From Agarivorans sp. Alg241-V36 (lineage in GTDB: Bacteria > Pseudomonadota > Gammaproteobacteria > Enterobacterales > Celerinatantimonadaceae), in the NCBI RefSeq assembly GCF_900537085.1, contig NZ_UNRE01000001.1, forward strand, positions 501,163 through 565,162: 64,000 nucleotides of DNA, in the 5' to 3' direction. This document shows positions 57,309-64,000 of the stretch, one piece after another. Below the pieces are notes generated by a model that saw nothing but the letters and a program-made list of their open reading frames with translations, ran no database searches and was not told the origin of the DNA. The stretch's first letter is position 1; each line of letters begins with the position of its first letter. Made by a program: the position numbers and the translations under genes.

Positions 57309-59528
57309 TTGTTGACCACTATGGACAATTCTCAGCCCACAACCGCCCTTTCGAATTCCCCAGCGTCTTCTTTCGACATTACCACGGCCCTTGCCGAGCT
57401 CGCTCTCGCCTTAGCAGCCAAACCTAGCGAAAGTTTTTTTGATGAACTGATTAGCCGTTTGTCTCTGCAAGTTGGCGCCTACGAAAGCTATATCGCCCAT
57501 TTTGATTCTCGAATGCCGAGTTTGCCTTGTATCCGTTACTGGCGAGAAGGCCAGTTTATTGGTGGAAAGCTGAGCCCGGTCTCGGCCAATTTGTTGGCTG
57601 AAATTAGGGCCCAAAAAGTGGTTCAAATTACCGAGCTGCCAAAGGCCCATCCCGATTACGCCAGTACTCAAGCAGAAATTTCGCAAGCTCCGCGAGGCTT
57701 TTGGTCTCATCAAATTGTTAAACAGCAGCGGGTGATTGGCTATATTGCCTTTAGCTTTGCGCAAGCAACATTTGACCACGCTATACTCGAGCAATTATTA
57801 GCACCCTTTGTGGCGCGTTTAAATTCAGAGTTTGAGCAACAGCAACAACGCGAAGCTTTAAGTTTGTCGGCGGTAGCCTTTGACAGTAACGAGGGGCTAA
57901 TTATCACCGATGCGAATTATCGCATCGTAAAAGTGAATAAGGCCTTCAGCCAAATAACTGGCTATCAACAAAATGAAGTTTTAGGGCATGAGCTCACCGA
58001 AGTGTTTGGCAACCCGAGCCCAGTTTTTATGGAAGCGATTGATGGTACGGTTAGACGTAAAGGCGAAGTTGAGCGGCAGCGTAAGAACGGCCAGTCTTAT
58101 ACCCAACTAGAAACCATTACTGCAGTTCGTAATGAGGTGGATTCTTTAACTCACTATGTTGTGTGCATTCAGGATATATCTGCAAATAAAGCCACCGAGC
58201 AACAAATTCAGCACTTAGCCTATTTCGACGAGCTTACCGGCCTACCTAATCGGCGTAAGTTGCGTGAAGAGTTAAGCCAGTGTTTTGCGCGGGCTAAGAA
58301 GCAACATGCTATTGGCGCATTGTTGTTTATCGATCTCGATCATTTTAAGCATATTAACGATTCCTTAGGCCATGCTGCTGGCGATTGGGTGTTGCAGCAA
58401 GTGGCAACGCGTTTGCAGGGGCTGATTCGAGAAGGAGACCTGCTGGCCCGCTTAGGGGGAGATGAGTTTGTACTGTTGCTGGCTGATTTAGGTGAGAGCC
58501 CACCACATGCAGAGCAGCAAGCCAATATTGTGGGTAAACGCCTAATAAAAACCATTTCTGCTCCTTACCCTTTTGATGGCCAGTCGCTGCATATTGGTGC
58601 CAGTGTTGGCATCACCTTGTTTCCTGGTAAGGGGCAAACTGCTGAAGACCTATTGAAGCAAGCTGATACGGCGATGTATCAAGCAAAGTCAGCTGGGCGA
58701 CGCACCGTTATCTTTTTTGACGATGGCATGCAAAAGCAAGCTGATAAGCGTTTAAAACTACATAACGCTTTACGTGGAGCATTGGCTAACGATGAGTTAC
58801 TGCTGTATTACCAGCCCCAGCACATGATCTCTACCGGAGAGTTAGTGGGGGCTGAAGCCTTAGTACGTTGGCAGCCAGAAGGTAAAGCCTTAGTTTCGCC
58901 TACCGAGTTTATCCCAATTGCCGAAGAGTCAGACTTAATCATCGATATTGGTATGTGGGTATTAGAGCAAAGCTGCATACAAATGGCTAAGTGGCAAAAA
59001 GAGGGGGTATTGCTGCCGGAACTTTCGGTTAATGTGAGTGCCAAACAATTTCATCACCCAGAGTTTGCCGATCGAGTAGAGGAGTTAATGACTCAATATC
59101 ACATCGAAGGTTCGATGCTCAACCTCGAAGTCACAGAATCAGTCGTGTTGGGTCATGCCGAAGATACTATTCGAAAAATGGCTCAATTAAAGGAAATGGG
59201 GTTACGTTTTTCCATTGACGATTTTGGCGCTGGTTATTCTTCTTTAAGTTACTTAAAACGATTACCGGTGGATGAGTTAAAGATTGATCGTTCGTTTATC
59301 CGCGATATTCCGCGTGATAGCCGAGATATGGCGATTGTAGATGCCGTGCTGGCAATGGCCAACCATTTGGGGTTCACCGTTACTGCCGAAGGTGTGGAAA
59401 CGCGCCAGCAATTAGCATTTCTTAAACAGCAAGGGTGTACCTTTTATCAAGGTTATTTATCCAGCAAAGCGATTACTGCAGAAGCCTTGGAGAGATATAT
59501 TCAGCGTTTTCAGGGCAAAATTGGCTAA
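57309..59528 (+). CDS. GAF/PAS/GGDEF/EAL cyclic-di-GMP protein
   Basis: About 739 residues with no transmembrane segment. Residues about 20-175 resemble a GAF-type sensor. A PAS domain follows at about 182-295 (D-A-N-Y-R-I-V-K-V-N-K-A-F-S-Q-I-T-G-Y). The GGDEF domain (about 300-465) has D-E-L-T-G-L-P-N-R and G-G-D-E-F at 383-387, with an R-x-x-D inhibitory site at 374-377. The EAL domain (about 485-735) has E-A-L at 516-518 and D-D-F-G-A-G-Y-S-S. Both catalytic signatures are intact, so it could make and break cyclic di-GMP; usually one activity dominates. The start is uncertain (TTG 57309 or ATG 57321). It is followed by yejA. Confidence 0.9.
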   Translation: MLTTMDNSQPTTALSNSPASSFDITTALAELALALAAKPSESFFDELISRLSLQVGAYESYIAHFDSRMPSLPCIRYWREGQFIGGKLSPVSANLLAEIRAQKVVQITELPKAHPDYASTQAEISQAPRGFWSHQIVKQQRVIGYIAFSFAQATFDHAILEQLLAPFVARLNSEFEQQQQREALSLSAVAFDSNEGLIITDANYRIVKVNKAFSQITGYQQNEVLGHELTEVFGNPSPVFMEAIDGTVRRKGEVERQRKNGQSYTQLETITAVRNEVDSLTHYVVCIQDISANKATEQQIQHLAYFDELTGLPNRRKLREELSQCFARAKKQHAIGALLFIDLDHFKHINDSLGHAAGDWVLQQVATRLQGLIREGDLLARLGGDEFVLLLADLGESPPHAEQQANIVGKRLIKTISAPYPFDGQSLHIGASVGITLFPGKGQTAEDLLKQADTAMYQAKSAGRRTVIFFDDGMQKQADKRLKLHNALRGALANDELLLYYQPQHMISTGELVGAEALVRWQPEGKALVSPTEFIPIAEESDLIIDIGMWVLEQSCIQMAKWQKEGVLLPELSVNVSAKQFHHPEFADRVEELMTQYHIEGSMLNLEVTESVVLGHAEDTIRKMAQLKEMGLRFSIDDFGAGYSSLSYLKRLPVDELKIDRSFIRDIPRDSRDMAIVDAVLAMANHLGFTVTAEGVETRQQLAFLKQQGCTFYQGYLSSKAITAEALERYIQRFQGKIG

Positions 59529-59583
59529 TAGCCCTTTATCTTTTACTTTCGAGTCGGTTATAACTAGAACTAGATATTAGTTA

Positions 59584-59599
59584 AGTCGATGATTCGACT
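59584..59599. repeat. Inverted repeat before the yej operon
   Basis: AGTCGA (59584-59589) and TCGACT (59594-59599) flank a TGAT loop, 24 bases before yejA. It could be a small operator or leader stem. Confidence 0.3.
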
Positions 59600-59622
59600 C
59601 ACTCAATAAGGATCCGCCTATC

Positions 59623-61395
59623 ATGAAATGGCTGTTATCGGCTTTTGCACTTTTGGTTTTAAACGTAGCTCATGCCGAAGATTTTGTTCGCTCTCACGCC
59701 CTAGTGATGCACGGTGAACCTGCCTTAGCTGCAGATTTTAGCCACCTACCTTATGTAAATGTTGATGCGCCCAAGCAGGGCAGTATGACCCATGAGGCGC
59801 AAGGAACCTTTGATACTTTTAACCCCTTTATCGTGAAAGGTAACGCCGCTGCTGGGGTTGGCCAAATCTACGATACCCTATTAACCAGTAACAACGATGA
59901 AGCGTTTGCTCAATACGGTTTGCTGGCCGAGAGCATCGATTTACCAGCTGATCGCTCTTGGGTGCGTTTTAATCTTCGCCCCGAAGCGCGCTTTCATGAC
60001 GGCAAGCCTGTAACTGCTGAAGACGTAGTATTCACCTTTAACTTATTGATAGAAAAAGGCGCACCATTTTACCGCGCTTATTATGGCAGCATCAAAGAGG
60101 TAAAAGCCGAGTCTGCATCGAGTGTGCGTTTTACCTTTGCCGATGGTACCAATCGCGAGCTACCACTTATTTTGGGGCAACTGCCAATATTGCCTAAGCA
60201 CTTTTGGCAAAATCATGACTTCTCCAAGGCTGATTTAACTGTCCCGCTTGGTTCGGGCCCCTATAAATTGGGCGAGTTTGATACCGGCCGTTCGATTAGC
60301 TACCAACGAGTAACAGACTATTGGGCAAAAGACTTACCGATTAATCGCGGACGTTATAACTTTGCTGAAATTAAGTATGAGTATTACCGAGACTCGTCGG
60401 TGGCCTTAGAAGCATTTAAGTCGGGTCGCATTGATTACCGCATTGAAACTAGCGCTAAAGACTGGGCAACCGCTTATACGGGCCCAATGTTCGACAGCGG
60501 AAAAGTACACACCGATACCCTGCAGAACGAAAATCCTCAAGGCATGCAAGGCTTTGTATTTAATACCCGTCGTGATTTGTTTAAACAAAGTGATGTGCGC
60601 AAGGCGATTGGTTTGCTGTTTGATTTTGAATGGACTAACGAGCAATTGTTTTACGGGGCCTACAAACGTACCAATAGTTATTTTGCTGCATCGGAACTGG
60701 CATCAACCGGTTTACCTGAAGGCGGCGAGCTGGCTTTACTAGAGCCCTTTAAAAAGCAGCTACCAGAAGAGGTATTCACTAAAGAGTTCACTTTAGACAA
60801 AACCCGCGGTGACGGCAATATTCGTCCACAAATGCGTGAAGCTTTGGCTTTGTTAAAAGGTGCCGGCTGGAGCTTAGATAAAGGCAAGCTAGTGGATGCA
60901 AATGGCAAGCAAATGCATATCGAGTTTTTGTTGTATCAAAAAACCTTCGAGCGCATCGTGTTGCCATATACCCGTAACTTGCAAAAAATTGGTATTAGCA
61001 CCGAAGTTCGCGTAGTGGATGTCTCTCAGTATGTGAATCGGGTGCAGAACTTTGATTTTGATATGGTGGTGGGCAGCTTTGGTCAATCTTCTTCTCCAGG
61101 TAATGAACAGCGCGATTTTTGGGGAAGCAAGGCGGCAGAGCATGTTGGTTCGCGCAATATCATTGGCGTAAACAGTCCGGTGGTAGACAGCCTTATTGAA
61201 GAGATTATTGCTGCTGATGACCGACAAGCACTTATCGACGCTACCCGTGCCTTAGATCGGGTATTGTTGTGGTCATATTATGTGGTGCCGCAGTGGCACT
61301 TAAATGCTTGGCGAGTTGCCTACTGGGATAAGCTTAAGCGTCCGGCGCGTAATCCTAAGTATGCGCTTGGATTAGATAGCTGGTGGGTTGAATAG
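59623..61395 (+). CDS. yejA: Peptide ABC transporter substrate-binding protein, YejA-like
   Basis: A 590-residue periplasmic binding protein. The signal peptide is about residues 1-18, ending N-V-A-H-A. The mature part is a family 5 (DppA/OppA/YejA) solute-binding protein, with [11 protein letters not shown] and G-T-F-D-T-F-N-P-F near the start and the [21 protein letters not shown] hallmark. Partner genes yejB, yejE and yejF follow. E. coli YejABEF imports microcin C and some peptides; the natural ligand here is unknown. AAGGATCC precedes the ATG. Confidence 0.92.
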   Translation: MKWLLSAFALLVLNVAHAEDFVRSHALVMHGEPALAADFSHLPYVNVDAPKQGSMTHEAQGTFDTFNPFIVKGNAAAGVGQIYDTLLTSNNDEAFAQYGLLAESIDLPADRSWVRFNLRPEARFHDGKPVTAEDVVFTFNLLIEKGAPFYRAYYGSIKEVKAESASSVRFTFADGTNRELPLILGQLPILPKHFWQNHDFSKADLTVPLGSGPYKLGEFDTGRSISYQRVTDYWAKDLPINRGRYNFAEIKYEYYRDSSVALEAFKSGRIDYRIETSAKDWATAYTGPMFDSGKVHTDTLQNENPQGMQGFVFNTRRDLFKQSDVRKAIGLLFDFEWTNEQLFYGAYKRTNSYFAASELASTGLPEGGELALLEPFKKQLPEEVFTKEFTLDKTRGDGNIRPQMREALALLKGAGWSLDKGKLVDANGKQMHIEFLLYQKTFERIVLPYTRNLQKIGISTEVRVVDVSQYVNRVQNFDFDMVVGSFGQSSSPGNEQRDFWGSKAAEHVGSRNIIGVNSPVVDSLIEEIIAADDRQALIDATRALDRVLLWSYYVVPQWHLNAWRVAYWDKLKRPARNPKYALGLDSWWVE

Positions 61396-61402
61396 TTACC
61401 CA

Positions 61403-62494
61403 ATGACTAGCTACATTCTTCGTCGTTTATTATTGATGATCCCCACCTTGCTGGGGATCATGACTCTTAACTTTCTTATTATTCAATCGGCGCCCGGTGG
61501 TCCGGTTGAACAAGCCATTGCTAAGATTCAGGGCATTGATACCTCGGCTACTCGTCGTGTCGATTCTGGCGTGGATACCGAGGTTATTCAAAGCAATAAC
61601 GGGGGTAACTCCAGCCAATATCGAGGTGCGCAAGGTTTACCGCCAGAGCTGGTAGAAGAGTTAGAGCAGCTCTATGGTTTTGATAAACCCTTACATGAGC
61701 GCTATTTCGAAATGCTAGGTAACTACCTGCGCTTTGACTTTGGCGATAGTTTTTATCGAGATAGCTCGGTGGTGGACCTTATTCTCGAAAAAATGCCGGT
61801 GTCGATATCTCTGGGTTTATGGACCACCTTGTTGGTCTACGGTATTTCTATCCCCTTGGGGATCCGCAAAGCGGTACAGCATGGCAGCCGCTTTGATGTT
61901 TGGAGTTCAACCCTTGTCACCATTGGCTTTGCTATTCCCAACTTCTTATTCGCGATTATGCTGATTGTTCTTTTTGCTGGGGGCAGTTATTGGGATTGGT
62001 TCCCTCTGCGTGGTTTAACCTCTAGCAACTGGGACGAACTGAGCTTATTAGGCAAAGTGGGTGATTATTTTTGGCATCTCACCTTGCCGGTAACGGCAAT
62101 GGTAATTAGCAGTTTCGCCACCCTAACTATGCTTACCAAAAACTCTTTCCTGGATGAGATTAATAAGCAATATGTACTTACTGCTCGCGCCAAGGGTTTA
62201 AGCGAAAATCGGGTACTGTATGGTCATGTTTTCCGTAATGCTATGTTATTGGTTATCTCTAGTTTGCCCGCCACTTTAATCAGTATTTTCTTAACTGGCT
62301 CATTTATGATTGAAGTTATTTTCTCCCTAGATGGTTTGGGTTTGCTGGGCTTTGAAGCGGTGGTTAACCGTGATTACCCAGTTGTGTTTGGTACCTTGTA
62401 CATGTCTACCTTAATTGGCTTGGTGCTTAAACTGATTAGTGACATTACCTATACCATGATTGACCCTCGGATTAACTTTGAGGGGAGGCAGTAG
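61403..62494 (+). CDS. yejB: ABC transporter permease YejB
   Basis: About 363 residues from ATG 61403, eight bases past yejA; an upstream TTG at 61388 is inside yejA. An N-terminal transmembrane helix ([16 protein letters not shown]) is followed by a periplasmic region. Five further helices carry the permease EAA loop ([15 protein letters not shown]), which contacts the ATPase. Motifs [10 protein letters not shown] and the overall layout match YejB/OppB. It forms the membrane channel with YejE. Confidence 0.94.
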   Translation: MTSYILRRLLLMIPTLLGIMTLNFLIIQSAPGGPVEQAIAKIQGIDTSATRRVDSGVDTEVIQSNNGGNSSQYRGAQGLPPELVEELEQLYGFDKPLHERYFEMLGNYLRFDFGDSFYRDSSVVDLILEKMPVSISLGLWTTLLVYGISIPLGIRKAVQHGSRFDVWSSTLVTIGFAIPNFLFAIMLIVLFAGGSYWDWFPLRGLTSSNWDELSLLGKVGDYFWHLTLPVTAMVISSFATLTMLTKNSFLDEINKQYVLTARAKGLSENRVLYGHVFRNAMLLVISSLPATLISIFLTGSFMIEVIFSLDGLGLLGFEAVVNRDYPVVFGTLYMSTLIGLVLKLISDITYTMIDPRINFEGRQ

Positions 62495-62495
62495 C

Positions 62496-63548
62496 ATGGG
62501 AGTTGTTGCTCAATGGAAACGCGCTAAAGCTAGCCCTTTAAACCAACGTCGTTGGTTGCAGTTTAAAGCTAACCGACGTGGTTATTGGAGTTTCTGGTTA
62601 TTCTTAATATTATTTTTCACCAGCTTATTTGCTGAGTTTATCGCTAACGATAAACCGGTACTTATCCGCTATCAACAGCAATGGATGATGCCGGTAGTCA
62701 GTGACTATACCGAGCTCGACTTTGGTGGAGATTTTGATTTAGCCGCCGATTATTCCGACCCTTATATTCAAGAGTTAATTGAGGAACAAGGCGGTTGGAT
62801 GCTTTGGCCGCCGGTGCGTTTTTCCTATGGCACCATCAATTACAATTTAAATGTTCCATCGCCTTCACCACCTACCCCGGTTAATTGGTTAGGTACCGAC
62901 GACCAAGGCAGAGATGTATTTGCTCGCTTGTTATACGGCTTTCGCTTATCGGTATTGTTTGCCTTAGTGCTGGCCATAAGCAGCTCGGTGATTGGCGTAG
63001 CGGTGGGAGCCATGCAAGGTTATTTTGGTGGGCGAGTTGATTTGTTTGGCCAGCGCTTTATTGAGATTTGGTCAGGCATGCCACAGATGTTCTTGCTAAT
63101 CATTCTTTCTAGCTTGGTACAGCCAAACTTTTGGTGGTTATTAGGCATATTGCTGTTATTTAGCTGGATGAGTTTGGTAGACGTAGTTCGTGCAGAGTTT
63201 TTGCGTGGCCGAAATCTTGAATATGTAAAAGCCGCTCGAGCGCTTGGCGTGGGCGATAGGGCAATAATGGCGCGGCATATATTGCCTAATGCGATGATAG
63301 CAACATTAACTTTTATGCCGTTTATTTTTATCGGTGGCTTAACCGCTTTAACCGGCTTAGATTACCTAGGTTTTGGTTTGCCACCTGGCTCGCCATCTTT
63401 AGGTGAAATGGTCGCCCAAGGCAAAAATAACCTGCAAGCGCCGTGGCTAGGCATCACCGCGTTCTTCTCAATGTCGATTATTCTTATTTTGCTGGTATTT
63501 ATTGGCGAAGCCGCCCGTGATGCCTTTGACCCTAGAAAACGTGTGTAG
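62496..63548 (+). CDS. yejE: ABC transporter permease YejE
   Basis: About 350 residues from ATG 62496, one base past the yejB stop, with GAGGGGAGGCAG just upstream. An N-terminal helix (about 30-50) precedes a long periplasmic loop. G-T-D-D-Q-G-R-D-V-F-A-R begins the membrane core of five helices. The EAA loop is at Y-V-K-A-A-R-A-L-G-V-G-D-R-A-I-M-A-R-H. It resembles OppC/YejE and should pair with YejB. Confidence 0.94.
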   Translation: MGVVAQWKRAKASPLNQRRWLQFKANRRGYWSFWLFLILFFTSLFAEFIANDKPVLIRYQQQWMMPVVSDYTELDFGGDFDLAADYSDPYIQELIEEQGGWMLWPPVRFSYGTINYNLNVPSPSPPTPVNWLGTDDQGRDVFARLLYGFRLSVLFALVLAISSSVIGVAVGAMQGYFGGRVDLFGQRFIEIWSGMPQMFLLIILSSLVQPNFWWLLGILLLFSWMSLVDVVRAEFLRGRNLEYVKAARALGVGDRAIMARHILPNAMIATLTFMPFIFIGGLTALTGLDYLGFGLPPGSPSLGEMVAQGKNNLQAPWLGITAFFSMSIILILLVFIGEAARDAFDPRKRV

Positions 63549-63558
63549 GTAGCTGAGC

Positions 63559-64000
63559 ATGAACAAGTTATTAGAAGTAAAACAGCTATCGGTGTGTTTT
63601 GGTCTACCAGAGCCCGTTGTTAAGCAAGTTAGTTTTGACGTACACGCTGGAGAAATTCTCGCTTTAGTTGGGGAGAGTGGCTCGGGTAAGTCCGTCACAG
63701 CGTTATCGGTATTGTCTTTGCTGGGCGATAAAGCCGAGGTTAAGGGCGAGATTTTATTGCAGCAAAAGTCGGTACTTAATCAACCGAAGAAATTGCTGCA
63801 AGCGCTGCGTGGCGATCAAATTGCGATGATATTTCAAGAACCGCTCACATCGCTCAATCCCTTACATAGTGTTGAAAAGCAAATCAGCGAAGTGCTTTGT
63901 GCTCATCGAGGCATGCACAAACAACAAGCCCGCGACCGAGTGCTGGAACTGCTTAATTTAGTTGGTATTGTAGAACCAGAAAAGCGTTTAAATAGTTTTC
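63559..64000 (+). CDS. yejF: ABC transporter ATPase YejF, N-terminal part
   Basis: A reading frame from ATG 63559, 10 bases after yejE, that runs off the window end with 147 codons visible. The sequence has Walker A G-E-S-G-S-G-K-S at about residues 36-43 and a Q-loop F-Q-E-P-L-T-S-L-N-P-L, the typical peptide-transporter ATPase sequence. YejF normally carries two ATPase domains (about 530 residues). The rest is beyond the window, so the second domain, signature motif and Walker B are not seen. Confidence 0.93.
   Translation, partial: MNKLLEVKQLSVCFGLPEPVVKQVSFDVHAGEILALVGESGSGKSVTALSVLSLLGDKAEVKGEILLQQKSVLNQPKKLLQALRGDQIAMIFQEPLTSLNPLHSVEKQISEVLCAHRGMHKQQARDRVLELLNLVGIVEPEKRLNSF

Overview
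The window looks like a chromosomal core region of a marine gammaproteobacterium of the order Alteromonadales. This rests on its moderate GC content, the E. coli/Vibrio/Shewanella-like gene order, a Na+-pumping oxaloacetate decarboxylase, and protein sequences that recognisably resemble but clearly diverge from E. coli. An Agarivorans-like genus is my inference; nothing in the window proves it. There is no prophage, insertion sequence, CRISPR array or integron. Almost every base belongs to tightly packed housekeeping operons, and no coding frame I examined is broken.

Layout. (1) 1-3.5 kb: a partial DUF1289 gene, ygfZ, divergent sdhE-ygfX, and nadB. (2) 3.6-6.3 kb: the envelope-stress operon rpoE-rseA-rseB-rseC behind a sigma-E-type promoter. 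(3) 6.5-13 kb: lepA-lepB-rnc-era-recO-pdxJ-acpS plus a small membrane protein. (4) 13-23.5 kb: the sensor kinase barA facing rlmD-relA-mazG-pyrG-eno. (5) 23.6-30 kb: ftsB-ispD-ispF-truD-surE-pcm-(VTT membrane protein)-nlpD-rpoS. (6) 30-38.6 kb: mutS, SOS-controlled recA-recX, alaS, lysC, csrA. (7) 38.8-39.7 kb: an eight-gene tRNA array with two Ser(GCU) and six Arg(ACG) genes. (8) 40-43.3 kb: oadG-oadA-oadB behind a perfect ARG-box-like palindrome, then an unlisted 55-residue membrane ORF. (9) 43.7-50.5 kb: a yqaB-like HAD phosphatase, yqaA, an M16 lipoprotein peptidase, gshA, an SLT-like lipoprotein, luxS. (10) 50.6-57 kb: a CorC-family transporter, ypjD, ffh, the phenylalanine operon (pheL leader and a fused pheA) and raiA. 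(11) 57.3-64 kb: a GAF/PAS/GGDEF/EAL protein and a yejABEF-type peptide ABC importer cut by the window end.

The genes cover stress control (RpoE, RpoS, RelA, BarA-CsrA), protein export and maturation (Ffh, LepB, NlpD), DNA repair (MutS, RecA, RecX, RecO), isoprenoid, pyridoxine, NAD and glutathione synthesis, and aromatic amino-acid synthesis.

The most interesting element is the 667-residue PheA. It is a normal chorismate mutase / prephenate dehydratase / ACT enzyme with an extra C-terminal domain of the type I-beta DAHP synthase fold. In that extra domain three of four metal ligands and several phosphoenolpyruvate-binding residues are replaced. It reads as a catalytically dead enzyme domain fused to a phenylalanine enzyme, probably for regulation, and it sits behind a clear Phe-rich pheL attenuator. 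Other points to check are the ARG box in front of oadGAB, the duplicated tRNA block, the hidden 55-residue ORF at 43334-43501, and a degenerate receiver domain in BarA.
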